A stretch of DNA of 64,000 nucleotides from Bacillota bacterium. GTDB lineage: Bacteria; Bacillota; Clostridia; Lachnospirales; Lachnospiraceae. The position numbers were made by a program, and so were the translations under genes. Where the stretch lies: NCBI GenBank assembly GCA_023436065.1, contig JAEZKU010000062.1:1-64000 (forward strand). The letters are read 5' to 3'. This document shows, piece after piece, positions 24,420 to 33,399 of the stretch (position 1 is its first letter; the number at the start of each line of letters is the position of its first letter). The notes below the pieces were generated by a model. It was not told the DNA's origin and made no database searches. It saw only the letters and a list, made by a program, of their open reading frames with translations.

Positions 24420-26936
24420 TTAGTAGCAGGCATCCATCTGAACATGAAAACGATAACCCGAAGTAGGAGGATTCATATAATTTTTAATCATGGGGACTGC
24501 TAAGAATTTATTGGCAGTCGAAAATTCAGCCTTTACCTGATAGCCATATAAGCAATCGCTAAACCGAAATATGTCCTCATAGCGCAGATTGATATTCTCC
24601 TGAATCAGATCCATGGCATGGTATGTAAGCTCCTTTTTATTTTTCAGCAACATAAAAAGGTATACATACTCCTGATAAGTGAGTGACAGTTTGCTTTGCT
24701 CCAACATTGGCACCTTGGCTTGCAGGTAATTCCGATTTAGCAGAAACATCTCCGGGAGAGTAAGGGCAAAGGCTTTCTTCAGAACCGGGACCTCCTTCCC
24801 CTGCAGCAGAGCGCAGACATCCACCAACGCCTCAGCAAAGGACCAGATGATAAGGAGCACAGTCTTAGTGATACTGATCAGGATGGGAAGACCGGTAACC
24901 CCAACCAGAGCTGTTGCTGCAGCCAATGCCTCCTGCACCCGTATCCGGTCACCCAGAAGAGTCACAAAATTAGCTGACAGCCGGAGAAATATCAGTCTTC
25001 CTACTATGGAGGACAGATTATCCCTGTCGGCAAGCTTTCCATACAGGAGATATTCCTGTTCATAGTTCAAGGCTGAAGGCTTTCTTGTCACATTACTCTC
25101 ACTGCCATCAGTATAGGTTTCGAAGTATTCCTTCAGATACTCTTGATACAGCAGGTGCTCTGAAGCCTTATTTAATCCACTGCCAAGCATCGAAAAAAGT
25201 GCATCCGTATCGGTAAAGCAGTTCATGATATTCTGCATTCCCGAAGTATTACCTCCTATCGTGAAATCCTCGATAAAATTATTTATTACAGCACCAAAAT
25301 CCGTTTCCTGCATTAGTATCTCAGCTTCTGCAGAGGGAAGCTGTCCCTCTGACAGCATTTTGTCCGATATCTTTTCAGGGTCGATCACTAGTGTCGTCAG
25401 GCTGTGATTGACCGCATCTCTGACCGCCTCCACGGGATCTAAAGGCTTTTCTTTCCCTATCACCAGCGTACTATAATCCACGGAAAGCTCTTTCACTCGA
25501 TAATTACTAAGCTCCATCAGTATGGAATCCATCAACTGCTGACACGAGAAATAATTTTCATCCTTCAGCTCTGATATGCATTGGTTAGTAAATGCCCTAA
25601 CGTTAAGAAGAAGTTCCCGATTCTCCTGAAGGATATTCTTCATGGCACTATATCCCATGTCATCCGACTCTAACAAGTACCGTTTCATTTGTGCCAGACT
25701 ATCAGAAAGTTCCTGTAGAAGCTCTGCTCCAACATAGCCTTCTTCCTGTGTAAGCCTTTGTTCAAATTCGTCAATCAACGGAGCGGCTACAGAGGCTTTG
25801 GCTGTGATTTTATCGATGATTACGGTTGCTTCCTGAAGTAGTTGAAGAACTTCTTCTATCTCACTGCTTAATCTGCTGCATTCTGACTTTATGGCCTGTA
25901 TCAGGTCCCGCTTCCTCGCTGCCAGAGCTGCTCTTTCTGACTGCAAATGGCTGATTGCCTCCCTGTATCCCGATATCTCCTGCATGAGTTCATTACTCTG
26001 CTGCTTATCATCCTTTGTTAAATTGCTTCCGCTTCCAATAGCACCTAGCTCTGACTGAGCACTTGATAATGCTGCCTCCATATTCTGAAGCTGCATATCG
26101 ATTTCCTTCTCCTGTATTGTCAGTCCCTCCAGCTCCTTAAGATGCTGTATCATCAACCCAATCTCATTGGCTGGGTTCTGATAGTTCTCCTTCCAGACCT
26201 GAAATACCGCATTATGGTTAATACTGATTTGTGAAGCATTGACTTCACCGGTATAGAACATCTTTATGTAATACTGATTCATTTGGAGCTTACCATGCTT
26301 ATCAAAACTGATACCCTTTTTAGATGTACGAAGACCGTCGAACAGCTCCATCAACTTTAAGACACTCCTGTCAATTTCAGCCAACTTCTCCTCCGCCTTC
26401 AGCTTCTCTTCATAGATCACGCTAACCTTCTTCGGTTTCTCCAACAGGGAAAGCTTATCCAGCAGGACTTCTATTGCATCTGCTGCTGTATAATACTTGA
26501 TATACTCCACAGCCTCATTGCGAAACAATTCACCTTCGTAATCCATTAATCTGATCTGCTCCTCAACCTCTGTTGAAGCAAGTGATAACCCCATAAGATT
26601 GAACGCTCCCTCTATCTTATCCTCTGCCAAACCCTTTCCAGGGCTTAGGGTATAGGACATGTATTCCGAAAGTGTCTCCTCCAACTGATCAGCCTTCTCC
26701 TCCGAGCTTCCCTCCCCTGCATCATATCCCAAAAGATGATACTCCTCCCATAGCGGACCGTAATATTCAGCTAAGACAGAGTCTGTGGCAGTGGATAATG
26801 CCCGTTCAGCAAATACTTTTGCTGTGCTGACTCTTGCCCCCTCGATTATGGTAAAGATCAGGGATAGAAGCAGCATTAGAATCAGGGACAGATAAACTGT
26901 GATAGTTGCATTCTCCTTCCTGAATGTTGCTTTCAT
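24420..26936 (-). CDS. DUF5702 domain protein of the Tad locus
   Basis: The 838-residue protein opens with FRKENATITVYLSLILMLLLSLIFTIIEGARVSTAKVFAERALSTATDS, a pilin-like single helix leader with Glu, as in TadG-like/DUF5702 proteins of clostridial Tad loci. A long extracellular region follows, with a predicted coiled-coil part (about 150-450). There are two hydrophobic segments at about 660-720 (ALAAATALVGVTGLPILISITKTVLLIIWSFAEALVDV) and a C-terminal part that is well structured. It is likely the largest surface component or platform of the pilus, functionally comparable to TadG. GGAGG lies 9 bases before the ATG. Confidence 0.85.
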   Translation of the reverse strand: MKATFRKENATITVYLSLILMLLLSLIFTIIEGARVSTAKVFAERALSTATDSVLAEYYGPLWEEYHLLGYDAGEGSSEEKADQLEETLSEYMSYTLSPGKGLAEDKIEGAFNLMGLSLASTEVEEQIRLMDYEGELFRNEAVEYIKYYTAADAIEVLLDKLSLLEKPKKVSVIYEEKLKAEEKLAEIDRSVLKLMELFDGLRTSKKGISFDKHGKLQMNQYYIKMFYTGEVNASQISINHNAVFQVWKENYQNPANEIGLMIQHLKELEGLTIQEKEIDMQLQNMEAALSSAQSELGAIGSGSNLTKDDKQQSNELMQEISGYREAISHLQSERAALAARKRDLIQAIKSECSRLSSEIEEVLQLLQEATVIIDKITAKASVAAPLIDEFEQRLTQEEGYVGAELLQELSDSLAQMKRYLLESDDMGYSAMKNILQENRELLLNVRAFTNQCISELKDENYFSCQQLMDSILMELSNYRVKELSVDYSTLVIGKEKPLDPVEAVRDAVNHSLTTLVIDPEKISDKMLSEGQLPSAEAEILMQETDFGAVINNFIEDFTIGGNTSGMQNIMNCFTDTDALFSMLGSGLNKASEHLLYQEYLKEYFETYTDGSESNVTRKPSALNYEQEYLLYGKLADRDNLSSIVGRLIFLRLSANFVTLLGDRIRVQEALAAATALVGVTGLPILISITKTVLLIIWSFAEALVDVCALLQGKEVPVLKKAFALTLPEMFLLNRNYLQAKVPMLEQSKLSLTYQEYVYLFMLLKNKKELTYHAMDLIQENINLRYEDIFRFSDCLYGYQVKAEFSTANKFLAVPMIKNYMNPPTSGYRFHVQMDACY

Positions 26937-26992
26937 CCATGACTTCCTCCTTTGTATCTTTTGGTTTTATACTGCCTCCCCAAATGCTTTGG

Positions 26993-27202
26993 CTACTGTG
27001 TAATTGTAATATCCGTCGATATACTGCCGGCGTCAGCATTGATGGAAGCAAAAGCGTTCGATATGATCGTAACGATCTGGTTTCTGAAGATCAGCACCAG
27101 TCCGATTACAATGACCAGAATTAATATAATCTCCACTACTCCGACTCCTTCCAATCTTGTAACGGCTGCTTTCCAATATAATCTCTTTATTTTATCTTTC
27201 AT
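26993..27202 (-). CDS. Flp1-type (type IVb) major pilin
   Basis: A 69-residue protein with a short basic leader (MKDKIKRLYWKAAVTRLEGVG), then VVEIILILVIVIGLVLIFRNQIVTII, a single long hydrophobic helix, and a short Ser/Thr/Asp-rich tail. The size, the Gly before V-V-E-I and the Glu early in the helix match the Flp1-family pilin with a TadV cleavage site. It is the likely main subunit of the fibre. It lies between the TadC-like and DUF5702 genes. Confidence 0.9.
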   Translation of the reverse strand: MKDKIKRLYWKAAVTRLEGVGVVEIILILVIVIGLVLIFRNQIVTIISNAFASINADAGSISTDITITQ

Positions 27203-27291
27203 CCTTATCCTGCTGCCACAAAGGACAGTTTTCCTTTCTTTTGTTTACCTTGATACGTACAGCAATCAATATGACCGGTATTACTGCCTTT

Positions 27292-28794
27292 CTACATCTG
27301 AAATGATATAAATGCCGGTATGAGAATGATCATAAAGACGAGGACGAGCATTAAAAGCATCGGCATCAGAAGCTTTGTACCGGCTTCTTCTCCAAGTCTC
27401 TTTGCAGTCTCCTTCCTCTCTTCAAATGCTTCCGCTGCTTCATACTTTAATAATTCCGTAAAGCCACGGTTCCCTTTCTTCAGATTCTGCGTAATCAGGG
27501 TTCCGAATTTTATGTATGGAATTAATCCAATCCTTCTACCATACTGTTCATATGCAGTTGCTTCAGAAACTCCAAGCCGTAACTCACTGGCAGTAGCAAG
27601 CATCTCTTCGTATGCATACCGTTCCTTCCTGTTTTGACCGGAAGCTTGGTCTGCTTTCATCTCGGTATAATCCTCCGAGATTCGGAACCAGGCTTGCCTG
27701 ATTGTCATTCCTGCATTCACCAATAGTGTAAATTTATTGATGATCTCAGGATAATCAGATAGCAGCTGTTCCTTTCGAGATTTCATCTTCCTCTCCAGTT
27801 CATAATCCATGGCCCGCCAGACCAGAAGTGACGCTGCAATCCCGAACATCCAAAGCTGAAGCCCTGTACCCTTCTTCTTATCCCCCCAGTAGATCCCAAA
27901 ACGCCCCCACTTCCCGGGAAGAACCAGTTGCCTTTGGTCAGCGGTTGCCTCTGAGGATTTTTGAACCTCGTTCTTAAGAAGGCTTGTGATATCCTTCTTG
28001 GTGTCTGACTTTTCTATAGGCATAACTATAAAATCTAATCTCGCATCCTTCTTCTGCTCCTGGATGCTAAGTGTAGCTATTACTGAAGCCGCAACTGCCT
28101 TCTTAAGCTCCTCATTACCCAAAGTACCGTCACTGTGAATCAGACTATAATCCTCCGGTTTCCATTCGATTGTAACCGCAGTGCCCGGGATAACCGGAAA
28201 GAAATTGAGTGGTTCATGCAGATTATAAGGAGACTGATTATTCCCCAATACAGCCTTCTTCACATATTCTATAGAGTCTTCTAGAATAGAGTGGATCTCC
28301 TCTCCGGTATATCTGCGTTCTTCTACGGTAATGGCCAGTTCCTCGGATATCGTCGTCCCTTTCTTCCCCTGCTCCTTCAGCTTCACGGAAAGCTCTGCCT
28401 CGTAGCTGCCCTCTCCCTGTTCGGGTCTGATCAGATATCTCCCCTCTCTTAAGAGTGGATTGGCTTGTTCCTCAAGCTGTAAGGCAAGGGATAGTAAACT
28501 GAATACGGCCAGCAGCAGGAGCGTAAGGGAAACCCTCCTACACCAATAAAGCAGCTGTACGGTGTCCGGTTTATTGGTGACATAAAGAGCTCTCATCATA
28601 GTACTTACATCTCTTCTTTTCTGCAATATCCGATACAACCCTGTCCTTATCATGATATCCTTTGCCATGGGGTATAAGACGGACAGCTTATGTTCCTTTT
28701 TGTCAACCTCCCTCATCCAATCCGTTGCTTTGGTACGTGAGAATATGAAATATCCGGTCAGAAGAAGCAGGAAGATACCATTTGCTATGATCAT
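27292..28794 (-). CDS. TadC-like type II secretion F protein with an inserted extracytoplasmic domain
   Basis: This 500-residue protein is much longer than TadC (about 300). The C-terminal 170 residues hold the T2SS-F domain (LLSDYPEIINKFTLLVNAGMTIRQAW..., GLIPYIKFGTLITQNLKKGNRGFTELL, LPMLLMLVLVFMIILIPAFISF). Between a helix at about 90-105 and the next at about 310 lies an insert of roughly 200 residues, rich in Glu/Lys/Gln and containing ITVEERRYTGEEIHSILEDSIEYV. The insert looks like a folded domain on the outer face of the membrane. The protein forms the inner-membrane platform with TadB. Confidence 0.82.
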   Translation of the reverse strand: MIIANGIFLLLLTGYFIFSRTKATDWMREVDKKEHKLSVLYPMAKDIMIRTGLYRILQKRRDVSTMMRALYVTNKPDTVQLLYWCRRVSLTLLLLAVFSLLSLALQLEEQANPLLREGRYLIRPEQGEGSYEAELSVKLKEQGKKGTTISEELAITVEERRYTGEEIHSILEDSIEYVKKAVLGNNQSPYNLHEPLNFFPVIPGTAVTIEWKPEDYSLIHSDGTLGNEELKKAVAASVIATLSIQEQKKDARLDFIVMPIEKSDTKKDITSLLKNEVQKSSEATADQRQLVLPGKWGRFGIYWGDKKKGTGLQLWMFGIAASLLVWRAMDYELERKMKSRKEQLLSDYPEIINKFTLLVNAGMTIRQAWFRISEDYTEMKADQASGQNRKERYAYEEMLATASELRLGVSEATAYEQYGRRIGLIPYIKFGTLITQNLKKGNRGFTELLKYEAAEAFEERKETAKRLGEEAGTKLLMPMLLMLVLVFMIILIPAFISFQM

Positions 28795-28804
28795 ACTTCA
28801 CCCC

Positions 28805-29545
28805 CTAAACCTCTATGGATACGATTCTATCAATCATTAGGAATGCCAAGAAATATAGCAGGAGAAATATACTCATAAGTAATATTCCAAATGGATTATG
28901 GTACATGGGCTTTAGAAAATCAGGAGAAGAGAGCATCAGATAAGCAAGAATAAACAGCGGTATTATTCTCATGATATTCGCCTCCAACCGCTTCGCGCTG
29001 ATCATCGTGATGATCTCCCGCTTTACCTCAATCTTGTCGCAAATGATATCCCTGGATATCTTGATAATCTGAAGCATATCACCTCCGGTACGCTTTGCTG
29101 TGCCAAATACCTCGGAAAAACTCCGGATATCCTCCACCCCGCTGCGTCTTCCGAAGTCCTCCAGAGCTTTTTCAATCGGTATACTCATATGTACCTGATT
29201 TATCATATAATTGAATTCCTGAATGATCATGGATTTTTCTGAATAAATGTGTAACAGATCGCGTGACGCCTCCTCCAGAGCATGCTCTGCAGAATAACCG
29301 GCCTCCAGCGCTGCAGACAGTGCCTGAATTCCATCCATAAACTCCAGATTCAGCTTCCACCTGCGTCCCTTTACCAGCCCTTGCTTCTTTCTTCGCAAAT
29401 ATAAGGTGCCCATTGGTAACAGGAGGATTATCCCGACCGGATGCTGATAGAAGAGATAACCCAGTACCATACTGGATGCTGCCCATTCAAGCAGATATCG
29501 CATCAATTCCTTCGTTGTATATCGATAGCTATGATAATCCTGCAA
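28805..29545 (-). CDS. TadB-like type II secretion F protein
   Basis: This 246-residue protein shows the T2SS-F pattern: DGIQALSAALEAGYSAEHALEEA, a four-helix cytosolic bundle, SIPIEKALEDFGRRSGVEDIRSFSEVFGTAKRTGGDM, and a C-terminal helix pair (MRIIPLFILAYLMLSS, GILLMSIFLLLYFLAFLMI). The start is a TTG at 29543-29545 behind AAAGGAAGG. It is the second platform protein, next to the TadC-like gene (10-base gap), and follows the CpaF gene after a 105-base gap that contains an 18-bp tandem repeat. Confidence 0.85.
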   Translation of the reverse strand: MQDYHSYRYTTKELMRYLLEWAASSMVLGYLFYQHPVGIILLLPMGTLYLRRKKQGLVKGRRWKLNLEFMDGIQALSAALEAGYSAEHALEEASRDLLHIYSEKSMIIQEFNYMINQVHMSIPIEKALEDFGRRSGVEDIRSFSEVFGTAKRTGGDMLQIIKISRDIICDKIEVKREIITMISAKRLEANIMRIIPLFILAYLMLSSPDFLKPMYHNPFGILLMSIFLLLYFLAFLMIDRIVSIEV

Positions 29546-29575
29546 GTAATTCCTTCCTTTCTATTCGTAACTGCT

Positions 29576-29627
29576 GATCACATCGTTACTTCAGATCACA
29601 TCGTTACTTCAGATCACATTGCTTCTG
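29576..29627. repeat. 18-bp tandem repeats between cpaF and tadB
   Basis: The unit GATCACATCGTTACTTCA occurs exactly at 29576-29593 and 29594-29611, then as a decayed partial copy (GATCACATTGCTTCTG) from 29612. It lies in the 105-base gap between the cpaF stop and the tadB start. It does not encode protein in the direction of the operon. Confidence 0.85.
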
Positions 29628-29650
29628 TTGATCGACAGGCTTTCCTTAGC

Positions 29651-30871
29651 TTATGAATATTGGATAGAAATTCCCGCTCTTTTAAGCTTTTCCGTATTAG
29701 AAAGCTTATTCTGTAATATCAGCTTTCCGCATACCCTACCGTTCTCCTCCCCGGTTTCTTCAAAGGAATAGATTGGATGTAAATTGATTTCACCATTACG
29801 GCAGTCAAGAACTTCAGTAATCTGAAGCAGGCGGCGAGAGCGGTCCCTCATTCTTCCAAGGTGAACGATAATATCGATCGCAGAAGCAATCTGCTTTCTG
29901 ATTGCCGGAAGGGGAATATCCGCACCCAGCAATACCATAGATTCTAACCGGCTGAGCATATCTGCCGGTGAGTTGGCATGCCCTGTGGACAACGATCCAT
30001 CATGACCCGTATTCATCGCTTGAAGCATGTCCACAGCTGCTGCATCACGTACTTCTCCAACGATAATTCTGTCTGGACGCATGCGAAGCGCTGTCTTGAT
30101 TAAATCCCGGATCGTAATTTCATGGCTGCCTTCCGTGTTGGCGTTCCGTACCTCCAGCCGTACCAAATTGGGTATATTTCTAATCTGAAGTTCAGCGGAA
30201 TCCTCTATTGTAATTATTCTTTCTTCCCTGGGAATAAAATTGGACAAAACATTGAGAAATGTGGTTTTACCGCTTCCGGTGCCTCCACTGATAAAGATAT
30301 TATAGCCGGCGATCACCAGCTGTCTTAAGAATTCAGATACCTCTTTTGAGATGGCCTCCAGCTCAATCAGACGTTCGATGGTAATGGGATGTTCAGGAAA
30401 CTTTCTTATGGTAATGACCGGACCCTCCATCGCAATCGGACCAAGTACAATATTGACACGGGAACCATCAGCCAATCTGGAATCTACGATAGGACAGGCT
30501 TCGTTCACAACACGGTTGGAATGTGATACGATCTGCTGAATCACATCCTCCAGCTTCTGAGTAGATTCAAAGTACTGATCACTCTGATAAAGCCTTCCCG
30601 CCTTCTCGATAAAGATATGCTTCGGACCGTTCACCATAATCTCAGTGATCTCCGGATCCTCAATCAGCTCCTGTAACACATCCAGTCTTCGTATGGAATT
30701 AAAAATATCCCTTCGAAGCTTAAGCTTGTCCTGAATACAGATATACTCCTGTCTGCCAAGATCAATCAGACTACGATCAATCGCTTCATAAAGCTCTTCC
30801 TCCGTCACCTCCCTGAAAAGATCCATCTCATCGATAACCTTCTTCCGGAGACGTTCCTTTAGTTCATTCAT
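29651..30871 (-). CDS. CpaF/TadA-family secretion ATPase
   Basis: The 406-residue VirB11-like ATPase has Walker A GGTGSGKTT (about 196-204), Walker B region RIIVGEVRDAAAVDML, the His box GHDGSLSTGHAN, and the N-terminal IMVNGPKHIFIEKAG domain. It powers assembly of the Tad/Flp pilus in the cytosol. It follows the TadZ-like gene by 9 bases. The N-terminal 60 residues are shorter than in TadA of Gram-negatives, as usual for Gram-positive CpaF. Confidence 0.93.
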   Translation of the reverse strand: MNELKERLRKKVIDEMDLFREVTEEELYEAIDRSLIDLGRQEYICIQDKLKLRRDIFNSIRRLDVLQELIEDPEITEIMVNGPKHIFIEKAGRLYQSDQYFESTQKLEDVIQQIVSHSNRVVNEACPIVDSRLADGSRVNIVLGPIAMEGPVITIRKFPEHPITIERLIELEAISKEVSEFLRQLVIAGYNIFISGGTGSGKTTFLNVLSNFIPREERIITIEDSAELQIRNIPNLVRLEVRNANTEGSHEITIRDLIKTALRMRPDRIIVGEVRDAAAVDMLQAMNTGHDGSLSTGHANSPADMLSRLESMVLLGADIPLPAIRKQIASAIDIIVHLGRMRDRSRRLLQITEVLDCRNGEINLHPIYSFEETGEENGRVCGKLILQNKLSNTEKLKRAGISIQYS

Positions 30872-30880
30872 GTGGTCCCC

Positions 30881-31876
30881 CTATGCATAATTCATATATT
30901 GCACTGCAGAAAGCCAGGCCATACTCTGTGTAAGCTCCTGAAGGCTTCGATAGCCCTGCAGGCTGCCGGACTCCTGATCAAGATTAACATGGTAATGTCT
31001 GTCCGCTTCCACCGGAGTACCCATCCGTTCCATCTGTTGCTCCCACTCTTTCAGTATCTTGTTGTGATAGGTTGTCTGATCTGTCGGTAGGAGGATTCTG
31101 TTACTCAGCTTCATAAGCTCTGCACCTGCAGCATCATAATAATCCAGATAAAAGACCACCTGCTGATAATCCGAATGAAGCCGCAGCTCGTTTACCCATT
31201 TGCGGATGTCCTCCGTGTTCAGGGACAGTAGATCGAAACCATGTGTGATTCCCGCCAGATAACACAGATTACTGTGGCAATTAAGCAGAGAGTTCATTTT
31301 CGCCATGATATTCGGATTCTCCTTAAGATAGTAGATAAATTCTGACAGCTTATGTATAGAGGTATCGATAAAGCTTAAGAAATTGGTCGGGATGAGTTCC
31401 ATCGGAACAAACAGGGTCTTTTTACTTTTTGCTAAAAGAAATGCCGTGGACCATGCAAACATAAGCTCCTCTATACCGGCCTTCGGTGAGAATATCGTGA
31501 TAAGCTCCAATGCCGCAGAACCTCCTTCCGATGATGTCACCTTGTTTCTGCGGATATAATCGGTTCTCAGCTCGTCCATGACGGCTTGCGCACTCTGATA
31601 TTTAAAAATAACAGATTGTTCCTCAGTAGCCACTGAATTTTTCTCCTCACTCAGTTCATAAATATATCCCACATTATCCCGGGCAGCCCCCTCTATCGGT
31701 ACAGGAGCAGCAAGCAGCAGAATTTCAACCCTGTGCTGTGACAGGTACGATAACAGACTTTCCTCCAGAGTAAATCCGGAAAGTTCAAATTCGAAATTAC
31801 TCTTGTTCTTAAAATATTCGATAAATCGGGTTACATAAAATTCATCGGAATCATAGACAGCTATTATTTTCTTCAT
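30881..31876 (-). CDS. TadZ/CpaE-like localisation protein, degenerate ATPase
   Basis: The ATG at 31876 gives a 331-residue protein; the frame to 31918 has no ribosome binding site. It has an N-terminal receiver-like part (MKKIIAVYDSDEFYVTRFIEYF, with FTLEESLLSYLSQHRVEILLLAAP). A MinD/ParA-like domain follows in which the Walker A P-loop is not recognisable: ITIFSPKAGIEELMFAWSTAFLLA stands where GKGGVGKTT is expected. CpaE/TadZ proteins place the pilus machine in the cell. Loss of the P-loop Lys suggests ATP hydrolysis is absent or replaced. First gene of the Tad operon. Confidence 0.78.
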   Translation of the reverse strand: MKKIIAVYDSDEFYVTRFIEYFKNKSNFEFELSGFTLEESLLSYLSQHRVEILLLAAPVPIEGAARDNVGYIYELSEEKNSVATEEQSVIFKYQSAQAVMDELRTDYIRRNKVTSSEGGSAALELITIFSPKAGIEELMFAWSTAFLLAKSKKTLFVPMELIPTNFLSFIDTSIHKLSEFIYYLKENPNIMAKMNSLLNCHSNLCYLAGITHGFDLLSLNTEDIRKWVNELRLHSDYQQVVFYLDYYDAAGAELMKLSNRILLPTDQTTYHNKILKEWEQQMERMGTPVEADRHYHVNLDQESGSLQGYRSLQELTQSMAWLSAVQYMNYA

Positions 31877-31974
31877 TTTGGTATTCTCCCGGATTAATAT
31901 TGACCCTTGAGGGGACACAGGCAGATAGAAGTGTAGATGATTATAGATAACTAAAGAAGCATTGCCATAGGAGT

Positions 31975-32003
31975 ATATTACATGATTAGGAAGTTTCTGT
32001 CAA
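31975..32003 (-). promoter_or_regulatory. Sigma-A promoter of the Tad operon
   Basis: On the minus strand TTGACA (32003-31998) and TAATAT (31980-31975) are separated by 17 bases. The predicted start lies near 31968, leaving a leader of about 90 bases before the TadZ-like ATG. Confidence 0.7.
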
Positions 32004-32105
32004 TTAAATAAGGGAGATCCTACTGATTTTTGGCATACTTCCAAATTTATTCAGCAAATTTCTCCCATTTGCACAACAAAAAATTTTGCTTTCATGGTCT
32101 TTCTG

Positions 32106-32378
32106 TTAACCCATTGAATAATATAAGGACAGACCATACATCAGTAAAAACCCGGGCAAACCCAGTAGTCCGCCGCTTAGTACTGTGATTGCATTAATTC
32201 CTACCGTAAGGGAATATCCCTGCATTCCCATTACCTGATTCAATACATAGATTCCCGCAGTTGTAAAACAAGCACGCAGCAAGAAGTCTAAGATCAGATC
32301 CGGTCTTTGCTTGATGACACAACCTATAATAAACATCGAACTGATTATGATGACAATAAAAAATATCGTGCTGTTCAT
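32106..32378 (-). CDS. BofA-family pro-sigma-K processing regulator
   Basis: This protein has 90 residues. It has two N-terminal hydrophobic segments and the conserved end LTVGINAITVLSGGLLGLPGFLLMYGLSLYYSMG, the BofA signature (GINxxT/A...GLLGxPG). In B. subtilis BofA sits in the outer forespore membrane and holds the SpoIVFB protease inactive until the forespore signal arrives. Presence here supports a spore-forming host. It is divergent from a DUF2508 gene, the partner that lies next to bofA in other Firmicutes. Confidence 0.88.
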   Translation of the reverse strand: MNSTIFFIVIIISSMFIIGCVIKQRPDLILDFLLRACFTTAGIYVLNQVMGMQGYSLTVGINAITVLSGGLLGLPGFLLMYGLSLYYSMG

Positions 32379-32541
32379 CCTCTTTTCCCGCCCCTTTTCC
32401 TTAAAAGCTTGTTCCTTGAAATAATTCTATTCAATTATATGATGTAATATCCATTTTATGTTAAAACATAGAATAAAAACCAATTATTTTGACTATACTA
32501 ATATCGACGTATATCTTTAGTAAAACAGGGATGGTGAAGGA

Positions 32542-32763
32542 ATGCCACTATTAGCGAAGAAAAGACCTCCAAAAGAAATGACTGCGCTGATGAACGAGAT
32601 TAATAGAACGAAGATTGCTCTGGAAGCTGCTTATTCTAATTTTGAAAATGTTGTTGATCCCGATTTAATTGACAGCTGCATTTATGAATTGAATGCAATA
32701 CAGAACAGATACCACTTTCTTTTAAAGCAGGCAAAAGCCGTAGAAAAAATTTCGGTAAATTAA
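32542..32763 (+). CDS. DUF2508 (YaaL-like) protein
   Basis: This small protein has 73 residues: an amphipathic, helical product with the family pattern TALMNEINRTKIALEAAYSNFENVVDPDLIDSCIYELNAIQNRYHFLLKQAK. In B. subtilis YaaL lies next to bofA downstream of recR, always in the same direction; here it is divergent from bofA. GAAGGA lies 6 bases before the ATG. Function unknown. Confidence 0.85.
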   Translation: MPLLAKKRPPKEMTALMNEINRTKIALEAAYSNFENVVDPDLIDSCIYELNAIQNRYHFLLKQAKAVEKISVN

Positions 32764-32787
32764 TGATAACCATATCGGGTGAATCAA

Positions 32788-32822
32788 AACAGGGTGTTAT
32801 GCGATTAAGCATACACCCTGTT
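32788..32822. terminator. Bidirectional terminator between DUF2508 and fliS
   Basis: AACAGGGTGT-TATGC (32788-32802) pairs with GCATACACCCTGTT (32809-32822) with a one-base bulge and a 6-base loop. A TC-rich tract follows on the plus strand. Confidence 0.75.
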
Positions 32823-32883
32823 CTCTCTTTTGTGTATTGATTATTCTTATGTCCTTCTTCTCTTCCTCTTTCGTAATGGCTTA

Positions 32884-33363
32884 TTATGCAATAAACCCAC
32901 GGTTTTTATCGCTTGGATCAATATAGGTCTCGTTCAGATACCCTCTTCCGTAGGTTAAGCCCGCATATAGCTGCTGCGTATTACGCATTACCGGACCACG
33001 CTTATCTGCCCTGCTAACTCCCTCAAAGCCGACCAGCAGCTTTTTCATAATGCTTTCCGCACTATCCAGGGTAGAAGGCTCCCTGCGGATGATAGCGGTA
33101 ATAATCCGTTTATTCACAAAGAGATAAAGACTCATTAAATCATACGATATTTGATATTGAAAATCCAAACTGGATTGAAGCTCTGTGACAAATTTCTGTG
33201 CTCGCTTCAGTTCCTTATCAAAGGCTTCCAGATCGCCTGCCTCATAGGCTTCCTTCGCATCCTTGATTTCTGCCAGAATCATCTCATATAGGATAACCGT
33301 AAGCTCACTTTGGGAAGCCTGCGTAACTCTGACCGTAAAATCTCTGATTGCTTCCTTCTTCAT
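32884..33363 (-). CDS. fliS: Flagellar export chaperone FliS
   Basis: The 159-residue helical protein has the FliS features: QASQSELTVILYEMILAEIKDAKEAY near the N-terminus (the flagellin-binding first helices), LQSSLDFQYQISYDLMSLYLFVNKRI, and the long C-terminal tail. It binds the C-terminus of flagellin in the cytosol and keeps it from polymerising before export. It lies 36 bases downstream of the flagellin gene and is probably cotranscribed with it. It is somewhat longer than typical FliS (about 130). Confidence 0.82.
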   Translation of the reverse strand: MKKEAIRDFTVRVTQASQSELTVILYEMILAEIKDAKEAYEAGDLEAFDKELKRAQKFVTELQSSLDFQYQISYDLMSLYLFVNKRIITAIIRREPSTLDSAESIMKKLLVGFEGVSRADKRGPVMRNTQQLYAGLTYGRGYLNETYIDPSDKNRGFIA

Positions 33364-33399
33364 ACCCTTACTCCTCCATTCCTATATCATTCCCTAAAA

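Noticed and set aside
29576..29627. CRISPR array
   Set aside because: Repeats are directly adjacent with no spacers and only about two and a half copies.
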